Both the position numbers and the translations under genes were made by a program. 64,000 nucleotides of DNA from positions 1,762,276 through 1,826,275 of the forward strand of contig NZ_CM001377.1 in the NCBI RefSeq assembly GCF_000237825.1, given 5' to 3'. Below, in pieces: positions 25,743 to 34,614 of this stretch. The notes under the pieces are model-generated. The model did no database searches, was not told where the DNA came from, and was given only the letters and a program-made list of their open reading frames with translations. The stretch is from Thermanaerovibrio velox DSM 12556 (GTDB lineage: Bacteria > Synergistota > Synergistia > Synergistales > Synergistaceae). Within the stretch, counting starts at the first letter, position 1. The number at the start of each line of letters is the position of its first letter.

Positions 25743-28166
25743 TTAGCACGCCCCCACCGCATCGTAGGACATCCCATCCGCCCCAATGGACCGGGCATAC
25801 CAGGGACTCACCGCGGCACCCCCCACTATCACCTTGAAACCACAGCCCCTGCGGTGGGTCTCCTCTATGACCTCCTTCATCCTGGGCACCGTGCTGGTCA
25901 TGAGGGCGGACAGACCGACCACCTGGGCCCCCTCCCTCAGGGCGGCCTCCACTATCCGCTCCGCCTTAACGTCCTTCCCAAGATCCACAACCCGGTAACC
26001 GTGGCTCTTCAACACCGTGGCCACCACGTTCTTCCCCAGGTCGTGAAGATCCCCCTCCACGGTGGCCAGCACCACGGTCCCCCGGCTGGCGCTGGAACCC
26101 TCCCTCAGCAGCTCCTCCTCCGCCAGGGCGCACACCGCGGAGGCCGCCTGGGCAGCCTCGATCAGCTGGGGCAGGAAGAACTCCCCGGTCTCGTAACGGC
26201 GACCCACCTCGTCCAAGGCAGGCACCAGGTGATCCGATATGACCCCAAGGGGCCCCTCCAGATCGATCAAACGCCGGGCCTCCCCCAACGCCCCCTCCTC
26301 ATCACCATCCAGAACCTTGGCCGCCAGGGGGGAGAGATGAACTTCACCGTCGGGGGCCTTGGACCCCCCCACAGCCCCTCCCTCGGGCTGCTTAGCCTTC
26401 AACGCTCCCAATGCCCCACCGGAGGGCACGTCACACCAATCGGCCCCAAAGGCCATGAAGCAAGACAGCCCCTTATCCCTTCCCCTCAGGGCATCACAGG
26501 CTTTAACAATGCCCATCAGCTCCCGGTCCAAGGGGTTGCATATCACCATGTCCAAACCAGCCCCCATGGCCATGGCGAGGAAGGACCGGTTAAGCAGCCC
26601 CCGGGCGGGAAGGCCGTGGGACACGTTGCTTATCCCAAGGGACGTAAGCCCTCCAAGGGCCACCACCTCACGAACCGCCCGGAGGGTCTCCAACCCGTTC
26701 GCCTCCCCGGACCCAAGGGTCAACGTCAGGGGATCGAAGACTATCCGGCTGCCCGGGAAACCCTCTTCCCGGGCAGCCTCAAGGACCCGCTCCGCTATCC
26801 GGGCTCGCTCAAGGCCGTCCTCCAGTATCCCCCGGTGATCTATCAAAAGCACCGTAAGGGCCGCCCCATACCTCATGGCAAGCCGCATCCCAAGCCTAAG
26901 CTGCTCCTCCTTGGCGGTGACGGAGTTTATCAACGGCACCCCCGCAGCCTCCCTAAGCCCCGCCTCCAGCACGCCTAGGTCGTCGCTGTCCAGCGAGATC
27001 GGCAGGGGCGCGGCGGACTCCACCGCCCACACCGCCTCCCGCATGGCCCTCACCTGGTCTATCTCCGGAAGCCCCACGTTAACGTCTATCACCGAAGCCC
27101 CCGCCAAGGCCTGGGAACGGGCCTCCTCCTTCACCGCCCCGTAGCGGTAGAGACCCACCTGCTCCCTTATGGGGGACTTCCTGGACACGTTTATCCGCTC
27201 ACCGATTATGCCAAGGGGCAGTCCGGGGCCGAAGGAGAATACCTTGGACCTGCCGCAGAGCCTAAGACCCCCGGCAGCATCCGTTGCCGCCAGGGACCTA
27301 TTGGCCGCCATCGCCGCCAGGGCCTTCACGTGCTCCGGAGTGGTGCCGCAGCAGCCCCCTATGACCGACGCCCCGGCTTCCAGCAGCGCCGCACACCCCT
27401 CCGCAAACTCCTGAGGCCCCAGGTAATCCCCCGCGGAGGGCACCCCCGCGTTGGGATACACCCAAACGGGCAGGCTTGCGGCACCCGCAAGGCGCCGCAC
27501 CACCTCCACGTAACCCCTGGGCCCCAGGCCGCAGTTGGCCCCTACCCCGATGGCCCCCACCGCCTCCGCCCAAATGGCCGCGGCCTCCGGGGAGTCACCG
27601 CTAACAGTCCTGCCATCCCGGTCAAAGGTGAAGCTCACCACGAAGGGCATGTCCTCCCTAACCCGCTTCACCGCCTCCACCGCCGCCTTGGCCTCCTTGA
27701 GGTCCAGCATGGTCTCCACCAGGATGAGGTCCGCCCCGCCCTCGACAAGACCCCTCACCTGGGGCTCAAAGGACATGACCGCCTCTTGGAAGGACATGTC
27801 CCCCAGAGGCTTCAGCATATCCCCCGATGGCCCCACAGATCCCGCCACCAACACCTGGTCCCCCGCGGCCCGGCGGGCCAGCTCCGCGGACCTCCTGGCC
27901 AGCTCCTCCGCCCTGTCCCCAAGTCCCTTCAAGGACAGCTTCCGCACGGAACCGCCGAAACTGTTGGTCTCTATGACGGCGGCCCCGGACGCCACGTAAC
28001 CCCTGTGGACCTCCAGAACCGCCTGGGGCATGTGAAGGCACATCTCCTCCGGAAGCATCGGTGGATGCCATCCCCTCTCCGCCAGCTGGGTTCCCATGCC
28101 GCCATCCAGAACCAGCGGGGACCTCAAACCCCGGAAGAACTCCCTCACACGCCGTTGCTCCAACAA
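25743..28166 (-). CDS. metH: Cobalamin-dependent methionine synthase lacking the activation domain
   Basis: MetH moves a methyl group from methyl-THF to homocysteine through cobalamin. The 807-residue protein has the homocysteine-binding barrel with zinc cysteines (ANCGLG and GGCCGTTP), the pterin-binding barrel (LPLGIIGERINVSRK), the helical cap, and the B12 domain with DLHDLGKN (DxHxxG motif, near residue 690). It ends straight after the B12 domain, so the C-terminal SAM-binding reactivation domain of E. coli MetH is missing, as in several anaerobes. The TTG at 28166 has GGAAGGGAGAG upstream; no convincing ATG exists. It is followed by metF. Confidence 0.92.
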   Translation of the reverse strand: MLEQRRVREFFRGLRSPLVLDGGMGTQLAERGWHPPMLPEEMCLHMPQAVLEVHRGYVASGAAVIETNSFGGSVRKLSLKGLGDRAEELARRSAELARRAAGDQVLVAGSVGPSGDMLKPLGDMSFQEAVMSFEPQVRGLVEGGADLILVETMLDLKEAKAAVEAVKRVREDMPFVVSFTFDRDGRTVSGDSPEAAAIWAEAVGAIGVGANCGLGPRGYVEVVRRLAGAASLPVWVYPNAGVPSAGDYLGPQEFAEGCAALLEAGASVIGGCCGTTPEHVKALAAMAANRSLAATDAAGGLRLCGRSKVFSFGPGLPLGIIGERINVSRKSPIREQVGLYRYGAVKEEARSQALAGASVIDVNVGLPEIDQVRAMREAVWAVESAAPLPISLDSDDLGVLEAGLREAAGVPLINSVTAKEEQLRLGMRLAMRYGAALTVLLIDHRGILEDGLERARIAERVLEAAREEGFPGSRIVFDPLTLTLGSGEANGLETLRAVREVVALGGLTSLGISNVSHGLPARGLLNRSFLAMAMGAGLDMVICNPLDRELMGIVKACDALRGRDKGLSCFMAFGADWCDVPSGGALGALKAKQPEGGAVGGSKAPDGEVHLSPLAAKVLDGDEEGALGEARRLIDLEGPLGVISDHLVPALDEVGRRYETGEFFLPQLIEAAQAASAVCALAEEELLREGSSASRGTVVLATVEGDLHDLGKNVVATVLKSHGYRVVDLGKDVKAERIVEAALREGAQVVGLSALMTSTVPRMKEVIEETHRRGCGFKVIVGGAAVSPWYARSIGADGMSYDAVGAC

Positions 28167-28247
28167 GACCACTCTCCCTTCCAGTTTGACCTGCCATGCA
28201 GCCCCGCCCAAAGGCGAGGACCTGGGTTTTTTAAGGAGGGATACTAT

Positions 28248-28278
28248 AACAAAAGCCCCCCTCAAACAAGGGGGGCTT
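28248..28278 (-). terminator. Rho-independent terminator after the FAD oxidoreductase gene
   Basis: On the minus strand a 9-bp stem (AAGCCCCCC / GGGGGGCTT) with an 8-base loop is followed by TTGTTAT. It separates the oxidoreductase gene from metH. Confidence 0.8.
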
Positions 28279-28309
28279 GTACACCCGCACCGCCGGGGAG
28301 GTCCTTGGC

Positions 28310-29455
28310 TCATATGCAGGCGGGCTCCGGGAACAGATCCCCCTCCTCAAACCTCGATAGCCGGAAGGGCCGGATGTCCACGAAGGTGGGAACCCCCTGC
28401 AGCATCTCCCTCACCAGCCGGCCCCCACTGGGGGCGAACTGAAGGCCGTGGCCGCTCCATCCACAGTTGACCATGAGCCCCTCCACGGGGGTCCAGTCTA
28501 TTATGGCCTGTCTATCCGGGGTAATGTCGTAAGGCCCGGACCACTGCCGCACAACCCGTACCCCCTTAAGGATAGGCATCCGCTGAAGCACGCTGCGGCA
28601 TACCCCCTCCAAGAAACCAGGGGATACCTGGACTTCACAGGTCTTGGGCTCCAGAGGATCGTCCCTGCCGATTAGGAACGTGCCGTTAGGACACTGCTTG
28701 AAATAAGCCCCATCGTCTAAGCACAGCACCATTGGACACCCAAAGGGCTCCACCGGCTCGGTGACCAGTATCTGATGCCTCTCCGCCGCTACCGGCAACT
28801 CCACCCCCGCAGAGGCCGCCAAAGGGGCGGACCAGGGCCCGGCGGCCAACAGCACCACCGGAGCATGCCACTCCTCCCCCATTACGCTGACCCCCGCCAC
28901 CCGATCCCCACGGACCAACACCCGGTCCACCGGGCTTTTCATCATCACCAAGGCCCCGTGCCTCTTCGCCGCCTCGGCGTAGCCGATCGTAAGACCATGG
29001 GGGTTGATGTGACCGTCCTCGGCACAAAACGCCCCGCCGATCACCCCGTCAAGCTTTAAATAACCCCACCTGGACCGGATCTCTTCCGGATCCAGTATCT
29101 CGGACGGTATGCCAAGGGAGTTCTGAAGCTCCACGTTCAAACGGAGCTGCCCAAGGCTCCTATCCGTGTAGGCAACCCATAGGTAACCCCACTGGGTGAA
29201 CTCCAGATCCAGCGGACACCGCAGCTCCTCCTGAAGGTTCCTGAAGACCTGCACGTTGTACATGGCGAGCCTGCAGTTCACCTCGGTCCCAAAGTGCTGC
29301 CTTATCCCCGCCGCGGACCTGCCGGAACCCCCGGCGGAGAGGTAACGACCCTCGAACAGGGTCACCTTAAAACCCGCCTTCGCCAGCTCATAGGCAGCGG
29401 AGCACCCGTGTACCCCGCCCCCCACCACGATCACGTCACCGCCGCTTTTCCCCAT
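28310..29455 (-). CDS. FAD-dependent amine/amino-acid oxidoreductase (DAO family)
   Basis: This 381-residue flavoprotein has an N-terminal dinucleotide-binding motif (VIVVGGGVHGCSAAYELAKAG...LFEGRY) followed by GGSGRSAAGIRQHFG, as in sarcosine oxidase, glycine oxidase and the beta subunit of sarcosine dehydrogenases. The C-terminal substrate part has QWSGPYDITPDRQAIID and NCGWSGHGLQFAPSGG. It probably oxidises an N-methyl or simple amino acid. Its position next to metH-metF hints at methylamine or sarcosine one-carbon input, but terminators separate the units. The ATG has GAGGGGGG 6 bases upstream. Confidence 0.85.
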   Translation of the reverse strand: MGKSGGDVIVVGGGVHGCSAAYELAKAGFKVTLFEGRYLSAGGSGRSAAGIRQHFGTEVNCRLAMYNVQVFRNLQEELRCPLDLEFTQWGYLWVAYTDRSLGQLRLNVELQNSLGIPSEILDPEEIRSRWGYLKLDGVIGGAFCAEDGHINPHGLTIGYAEAAKRHGALVMMKSPVDRVLVRGDRVAGVSVMGEEWHAPVVLLAAGPWSAPLAASAGVELPVAAERHQILVTEPVEPFGCPMVLCLDDGAYFKQCPNGTFLIGRDDPLEPKTCEVQVSPGFLEGVCRSVLQRMPILKGVRVVRQWSGPYDITPDRQAIIDWTPVEGLMVNCGWSGHGLQFAPSGGRLVREMLQGVPTFVDIRPFRLSRFEEGDLFPEPACI

Positions 29456-29504
29456 GACATACCCCCCTCTTGCAGGGGATTATATGCCTGGGGTGCACAC
29501 TGTT

Positions 29505-30152
29505 TCAAATATTTAGACCGCTCTGCCTCCCGCCAGCCCGGTAAAGCCGATAAACCAACCTAGGACGGCCGGGGCGCCCGTCCCCCTCCGCCTCCTCGCG
29601 CTCCACAAGACCCCGGGTAACCAGGTACTCCAGGTAGCGATGGGCGGTGGCATAAGCTACCCCCATGCGGCCCGCCATCTCCTCCGCGGTGACACCCCTA
29701 TCCCCCGACTCCTCCAATATCCCCTTGGCCCGCCTTATCTTCTCCTCCGACAATCCCTTCCGACTCTCCCTCCAAACCCCCTTAACGGATGCCGAAAGGC
29801 GCTTCAGGAGGTTGATCCTGGAACAGAAGTCCGCAAGCCTTATGGGCTTGGTTATGAAGTCCTCCGCCCCCTCCTCCAGCAGGCGTCTTGCCGCCTCGGG
29901 GTTCTGTTCCACCGTCAGCATGGCTATGACAGAGTCCGGAGCTATGGACTTCGCCTGCCTCAGCACGTTTAGCCCCGACATCCTCGGCAGGTGGTAGTCC
30001 AGAAGGTATATGTCCTTTGCTCCATCCCTAACCCAAAACAAAAACCTATCCACCGAGGTGGTGGTCTCAAGGTCCCAGCCCTGGGTCTTGGCCATGGCGG
30101 TCAAGGTGAAAAGTATGGCCTCGTCGTCATCAAGGGCCCCGATCCTCAGCAT
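29505..30152 (-). CDS. Response regulator, CitB/DcuR type
   Basis: This 215-residue regulator begins at the ATG at 30152 (GGGGAG 9 bases upstream; the A is shared with the kinase stop in TGATG). The receiver has ALDDDEAI, LLDYHLPRMSGL (phospho-Asp near 55) and KPI. The C-terminal winged helix (VTAEEMAGRMGVAYATAHRYLEYLVTRGLVERE) is of the type seen in CitB/DcuR regulators of carboxylate and amino-acid transport. It is paired with the histidine kinase and lies downstream of the gamma-glutamyltransferase and permease genes, which it may control. Confidence 0.88.
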   Translation of the reverse strand: MLRIGALDDDEAILFTLTAMAKTQGWDLETTTSVDRFLFWVRDGAKDIYLLDYHLPRMSGLNVLRQAKSIAPDSVIAMLTVEQNPEAARRLLEEGAEDFITKPIRLADFCSRINLLKRLSASVKGVWRESRKGLSEEKIRRAKGILEESGDRGVTAEEMAGRMGVAYATAHRYLEYLVTRGLVEREEAEGDGRPGRPRLVYRLYRAGGRQSGLNI

Positions 30153-30937
30153 CAACCAGACTCCCCTTCCCGCGCCTCCGGGACGAACAGGGCGGCCTCG
30201 CACCCTCCGTCCTCGGGACTCCGTATCTCCAGGAAACCCCCAAGGGAATCCGCGGTATCCTCCACGAATGTAAGACCGGTACCGAAGGAACCGCCGCAGA
30301 AACCGGGCCCCCGATCGCGGACAACAAACTCCACTCCCCCTGAGACCCTCCGGCAGACCAGGACAACCTCCCCACCCCACCGGGCCCCATTGTCTATCAG
30401 GTTCACCAGGGCCCTGGACAGCCTCATGAGGTTGGCCCTTATGTACAACCCCAACACCTCCGGAGACAGGCTCTCCACCACCCGGTCCCGATAGGGCATG
30501 GGGCTTATCTGGGAAAGGCACAGGTCCACCACCTCCCGGACCGTCACGGCCCTCACCGCCTCCCCGGACAGGATCTCCTGGATCATCCGATCCATCCCAT
30601 CCGCCGCCTCCATCAACAGCTCAAGCCTGCTGTCCGAAGGGCTCTCCGCTAACATCACGTCCCCAAGGCCGGTTATAACCGTGAGGGGGCGCCGAAGATC
30701 GTGCACCAGCTGCTGAAGCTCCCGAAACACCCGGGCCCTCCGGCCCTCCTCCCTCATCTGGGCCAACATCCTCTCCTGGCTACGAATGAGACGAAACTGC
30801 CGTTCCTGAAGCACCTTCCCCATTAAGATGGCCGCCCCGGAAAGAGCTCCCGCCAAGGACAGGCCGAAACCGAGCAGTCCTATCCAGTCAAACAGCCCCT
30901 CCTCCCCCATGGCCGAGGCCATCCCCTTCACCGCCAT
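30152..30937 (-). CDS. Sensor histidine kinase (catalytic part)
   Basis: This 261-residue reading frame has one membrane helix (WIGLLGFGLSLAGALSGAAILMG), a coiled linker, a HisKA-like helix with VHDLRRPLTVITGL (phospho-His near 79) and a short HATPase domain (NLIDNGARWGG, DRGPGF, GTGLTFV). It overlaps the response-regulator start by 1 base. The membrane reading frame just upstream (30888-31469) would join it in frame if one base were removed from the G6 run at 30965-30970, giving a 438-residue kinase with seven membrane helices. Whether there are one or two genes cannot be settled from sequence alone. Confidence 0.82.
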   Translation of the reverse strand: MAVKGMASAMGEEGLFDWIGLLGFGLSLAGALSGAAILMGKVLQERQFRLIRSQERMLAQMREEGRRARVFRELQQLVHDLRRPLTVITGLGDVMLAESPSDSRLELLMEAADGMDRMIQEILSGEAVRAVTVREVVDLCLSQISPMPYRDRVVESLSPEVLGLYIRANLMRLSRALVNLIDNGARWGGEVVLVCRRVSGGVEFVVRDRGPGFCGGSFGTGLTFVEDTADSLGGFLEIRSPEDGGCEAALFVPEAREGESG

Positions 30938-31469
30938 GGATAGCTCCCCGCCGCCGAAACCGTAGGGGGGTCAAGGAGGGACAAAGATCCAGCCATTGGA
31001 TGGACAGGACCACCAGTCCCATCACCAACCCCCTGTCCAGGACCCCCTTCAGGGGGGCCGCAAGACCCCTTATGAGCAGCACCGAAAGAAGCGATACCAG
31101 CGCTCCGGTGCCAAAGTGAAGACCCGATCCCCCGGTGACGGCCCAGGAGACACCATAGGAAAGGGGGATGCCCACCAGCACCACCCCAAAACCCGCCCAC
31201 CCCCTTATGCCCCCGGGCACCGCATCCCCAAGGATGAGCCACCCCCAGTAAAGCAGGAGGGCCCTCAGGGAGTTCATCCCCACCAGCAAAAGGGCCCCCT
31301 GAACCAGATCCCCCGCCAACACGCTCAGGGCAGCTCCTTTCAAGAAACGAACCACCAGAAACCCTCCTAAACGGAGGGTACCTGCCCAAGCTGCAAGCAT
31401 AGCCGCCCCGACACACAAGGACCAAAGGCGGCCCAATCGTCTCGGCCGGATGATCGTCATCAACCCCAT
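30888..31469 (-). CDS. Polytopic membrane protein, probably the N-terminal sensor part of the adjacent kinase
   Basis: The reading frame shows six hydrophobic helices (from LWSLCVGAAMLAAWAG to GLVMGLVVLSIQWLDL), then loses meaning after CPSLTP, where a 20-30 residue Gly/Arg-rich tail begins. That point is the G6 run at 30965-30970; the neighbouring frame continues YGFGGGELSMAVKGM into the kinase. I therefore read it as the membrane sensor domain of the kinase split by a frameshift. No ribosome site stands out before the ATG at 31469. Confidence 0.5.
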   Translation of the reverse strand: MGLMTIIRPRRLGRLWSLCVGAAMLAAWAGTLRLGGFLVVRFLKGAALSVLAGDLVQGALLLVGMNSLRALLLYWGWLILGDAVPGGIRGWAGFGVVLVGIPLSYGVSWAVTGGSGLHFGTGALVSLLSVLLIRGLAAPLKGVLDRGLVMGLVVLSIQWLDLCPSLTPLRFRRRGAIHGGEGDGLGHGGGGAV

Positions 31470-31560
31470 GGGATAATTCTAGAGCCAATAAGACCGCCGG
31501 GGGCCATAAAGACCCCCGGACCCTCTGCTAAAGCCACTGAAAACTCAACTCCCCACGGCC

Positions 31561-33285
31561 CTAGAAGCCTACGGGCACCCCCAACCTCCGGGAGTCCGCA
31601 CCGCCGTTAAGGCCGTTGGCAGAACCGAATATTATCCCCTGGGCAGTGCCGAACGTGCCGGACTTGGGCTTGACCTCCACGTCGTGCCCCTTCAACCGAA
31701 GGAACTCCACAACCATGGGGTCTATCCCCTCTTCCGCGTAAAGCTTGCCCGCCTTGCCGCCGGACACCAGGTTGTATATCCTGGGCTGCTCTATGGCGTC
31801 GTCCATGGACATGCGGAAGTCCACGGCGTTCATTATTATCTGGGTCACCGCGGTTATTATCCTGGTGGCTCCTGCCGCCCCCACCGCCATGAAGGGCTTG
31901 TCCTCCGGGGTCAGCACCACCGTGGGGGACATGGACGAAAGGGGCCTCTTCCCGGGCTCCGGGGCGTTGACGCTCTTGGGGTCCGAGGAGAAGTCGTCCA
32001 TCTGGTCGTTCAACACCACCCCGTAGCCGGGCACTATGACGCCGGAGCCGAAGAAGTAGTTTATGGTGTTGGTGGCCGCCACGATGTTGCCCGCCTTGTC
32101 CGCCACGGAGAAGCTGGTTGTGCTCACCCGCTCGTTGACCTCCCCTCCCACGTAATGGGATACCGGGGAGTCAAAGTCCCAGGGGTTGCCAAAGGGCACG
32201 TCGGACGCCACCTTCTTGAAGTCTATCCGCTCCGCCTGCCTATTCGCGTAACCCTTGCTGGTGAGCCCCGTCACGGGGACCTTCACGAAGGCGGTGTCCG
32301 CCATGTACCTGCCCCGGTCCGCATACACCAGCTTCATGGCCTCCGCCATCACGTGCAGGTATGAAGCGGAGTTGTGCTTGAGCTCCCCCATGGGGAAGTT
32401 CTCCAGGATGTTGAGCAGCTCCACCACGTGGGTCCCGCCGCTGGACGCCGGGGGCACCGAGTATATCCGGTAACCCCGGTAGGTGCCGAACACGGGCTTG
32501 CGCTCCATCACCCGGTAGGACTTGAGGTCCTCAAGGGTCATCTTGCCCCCATGGGCGTTAACCGCCTTCACCAGCGCCTCTCCTATGGGCCCCCCATAGA
32601 AAGCCTCCTTGCCCTGGGATGCCAGGATCCTAAGGGTCTTGGCCAGGTCCTTCTGGACGCAGATCTCCCCCGCGGGCATGGGAAGGCCGTCCTTGAAGAA
32701 GGGCACCGAGGCGGGGTCGTTGTAGGCCTGGAGCTTCTCATACTCGTCGGTTATTATCTGACTCTGCATGGGGTGCAGCTTAAAGCCCTTCTCCGCCAGC
32801 TCGATGGCGGGCTGGGCCACCTGGGCGAAGGACATGGTGCCGTACTTCTCCAACACGTAGAACATCCCCGCCACGAAACCCGGAACCGCCACCGCCTTGC
32901 CGCCGTTTATGGACCACTTGCCCTTCTTGGCCTCATCGGAGGCGAACATGTCCTTGGTCGCAGAAGCAGGAGCTGTCTCCCTATAGTCCACCACCACGGT
33001 CTTCCCGTCCGCGGTCCGAATGGTCATGAAGCCCCCGCCACCTATGCCGGAGGCGTTGGGCTCCACCACGTTGAGGGCCAAGGCCACCGCCACCGCCGCG
33101 TCCACCGCGTTGCCCCCCTGCTTCATTATCATAACCCCCGCCCAGGAGGCCAGTTCATGAGCGCTGGACACCATGCCGTTAGGGGCGTAAACGTCCCCAG
33201 GACCCGCCATGGCGGAGCTAGAGAGCAAAAGACACACCAACATCAAGGCAAACGCCAGACCGCCCGTCCACTTCCTCACAGTCAT
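31561..33285 (-). CDS. ggt: Gamma-glutamyltransferase, exported
   Basis: Gamma-glutamyltransferase is a self-cleaving Ntn hydrolase that removes or transfers gamma-glutamyl groups from glutathione or gamma-glutamyl peptides. The protein of about 574 residues has a signal peptide (LAFALMLVCLLLSSSAMA), the typical start of the large chain (ASGIGGGGFM, VVDYRETAP), and the cleavage region NIVAATNTINYFFGSGV, where the Thr of ATNT would become the N-terminal nucleophile. PLSSMSPT and the C-terminal GLNGGADSRRLG follow the family pattern. It is downstream of the exported M14-type deacylase gene and upstream of the two-component system. The start may be ATG 33285 or GTG 33279. Confidence 0.93.
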   Translation of the reverse strand: MTVRKWTGGLAFALMLVCLLLSSSAMAGPGDVYAPNGMVSSAHELASWAGVMIMKQGGNAVDAAVAVALALNVVEPNASGIGGGGFMTIRTADGKTVVVDYRETAPASATKDMFASDEAKKGKWSINGGKAVAVPGFVAGMFYVLEKYGTMSFAQVAQPAIELAEKGFKLHPMQSQIITDEYEKLQAYNDPASVPFFKDGLPMPAGEICVQKDLAKTLRILASQGKEAFYGGPIGEALVKAVNAHGGKMTLEDLKSYRVMERKPVFGTYRGYRIYSVPPASSGGTHVVELLNILENFPMGELKHNSASYLHVMAEAMKLVYADRGRYMADTAFVKVPVTGLTSKGYANRQAERIDFKKVASDVPFGNPWDFDSPVSHYVGGEVNERVSTTSFSVADKAGNIVAATNTINYFFGSGVIVPGYGVVLNDQMDDFSSDPKSVNAPEPGKRPLSSMSPTVVLTPEDKPFMAVGAAGATRIITAVTQIIMNAVDFRMSMDDAIEQPRIYNLVSGGKAGKLYAEEGIDPMVVEFLRLKGHDVEVKPKSGTFGTAQGIIFGSANGLNGGADSRRLGVPVGF

Positions 33286-33312
33286 TCCCCCTTCCACAAC
33301 ACCGGGCCTCCT

Positions 33313-34446
33313 TTAGTTCAAGGCCTGCCTCTTAAGAAACGCCCCTATCCCCAGGGATACCATCTCCTCGTACGCGGGAACCCCCTCTATCACGACCCCC
33401 CTCTCAGAGTTGAAGTCCGAAAAAGCGCTCACCACCGACATCACCGTGGCCAGCTGGCGACCCACCCGCTCCTCAATGGGCTTGCCCTTGGAATCGTAGG
33501 GCACGAAGAGACGCCCAAGCCCGGAGGCCTTGAGGTACGCCTTGTCCAGCCCGGTCTTCACCAGCCTCTCGTCGGTCCGCCCCCTGAGACGACCCTGACT
33601 TGGATTGGCCACCTCTATGAGAAACGGCATGGCACCGGTGCCATCCCCCCACTCCCGGTGGCTCAAACCCCTAAGCTTCTTCGGGGATGGCTCCAACCTC
33701 ATCTCTATGCCGGACAGCTTGAGGTCCATGGCAGCCCCGGCGGCCACCTCCATGGACTTCTCGTGGGCCACTATGGCGTCCACCACCGGGTACTCCGGGG
33801 ACGCCTCGTGAAGGTCGAACGCCAGGTCCACCCTCTCCCTGCGAAGGAGCTCCATGATGGCGTAAGCCAGCCGCTCCGCAGGGGTACCCGCCGGATCGCC
33901 CGGGTAAGCCCTGTTCAGGTTCCTGCTCTCGTTCCCCGAAAGGGCCTGACCGGAGGCCTTATGAACGTAGACATCCGGCACGGGCCACATGATAAGAGGG
34001 CTTACGTCCCTTGATCCGTACCTGAAGCTCCTCTCAGACCCATCCGGAAGCTTGAAGGATATGCGGCTTGGTGACGCCTCCTGAGGCTGATTATGGGTGA
34101 ACCCCGAGGCGTTCCCAAAGGGGACCACTATGAGACGGCCACGCTTCACCCTTGCGTTCTCCAGCATCACCACCGCCGAAAGGTAGCCCGCGGGCTCGTT
34201 TGGATGAGTACCCCCCAGGACAAAAACGGTGCCCCCCTTCTCCGGCCCCTCCTGAACGTAAACCTCCGTGTCCACCCCGGTACCCTTTATGGAGGGAAGG
34301 TACTTGGACAGCATCTCCATCCGGAAGCCCGGGGCGGGAAACACCCGATCCCTTGCCCACATGGCCCTGAAGTCCCTGGCGGCGGCAAAACACAGGATCC
34401 CCGCCAGGGCCAGCATGACCAAACCACTGGTTCTGGTGGCCTTCAT
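33313..34446 (-). CDS. Membrane-anchored succinylglutamate desuccinylase/aspartoacylase-like zinc hydrolase (M14)
   Basis: This 377-residue protein begins with a signal anchor (SGLVMLALAGILCFAAA). The rest resembles the M14 carboxypeptidase branch of succinylglutamate desuccinylase and aspartoacylase: VLGGTHPNEPAGY (zinc His and Glu), SRNLNRAYPG, and FDLHEASPEYP (third zinc ligand His). Such enzymes remove acyl or amino-acid groups from N-acyl amino acids. Export is unusual for this family, whose known members are cytosolic. Its ribosome site overlaps the stop of the 47-residue gene upstream, so it belongs to the permease operon. Confidence 0.8.
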   Translation of the reverse strand: MKATRTSGLVMLALAGILCFAAARDFRAMWARDRVFPAPGFRMEMLSKYLPSIKGTGVDTEVYVQEGPEKGGTVFVLGGTHPNEPAGYLSAVVMLENARVKRGRLIVVPFGNASGFTHNQPQEASPSRISFKLPDGSERSFRYGSRDVSPLIMWPVPDVYVHKASGQALSGNESRNLNRAYPGDPAGTPAERLAYAIMELLRRERVDLAFDLHEASPEYPVVDAIVAHEKSMEVAAGAAMDLKLSGIEMRLEPSPKKLRGLSHREWGDGTGAMPFLIEVANPSQGRLRGRTDERLVKTGLDKAYLKASGLGRLFVPYDSKGKPIEERVGRQLATVMSVVSAFSDFNSERGVVIEGVPAYEEMVSLGIGAFLKRQALN

Positions 34447-34457
34447 CGCGACATCAC

Positions 34458-34601
34458 CTACTTGACCCTAAGAAGCCTTAGAACCAGGGGGATGGCCACC
34501 ATGGCGGCGGTGGCCTGGGTCATGAGGTCCTCCCCCTTGATGCACCGCTCCACCACCAGGATCAGCACGGCCGCCACTATGATCAGATATACCAAGGTCA
34601 A
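34458..34601 (-). CDS. 47-residue single-helix membrane protein of the permease operon
   Basis: A short frame starts at a TTG (34601) with GGAGGGAG 5 bases upstream, 13 bases after the permease stop. It ends at a TAG that overlaps the ribosome site of the deacylase gene. The product has one helix (LVYLIIVAAVLILVV) followed by a basic, amphipathic tail with MTQATAAMVAIPLVLRLLRVK. Position, ribosome site and tight spacing on both sides support a real gene. I recognise no family; it could be a reduced counterpart of the small TRAP subunit. Confidence 0.65.
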   Translation of the reverse strand: MTLVYLIIVAAVLILVVERCIKGEDLMTQATAAMVAIPLVLRLLRVK

Positions 34602-34614
34602 GAAAGCTCCCTCC

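Noticed and set aside
28167-28247. SAM or cobalamin riboswitch before metH
   Set aside because: Only about 80 bases lie between the upstream terminator and the metH start, and no SAM- or B12-box pattern is present.
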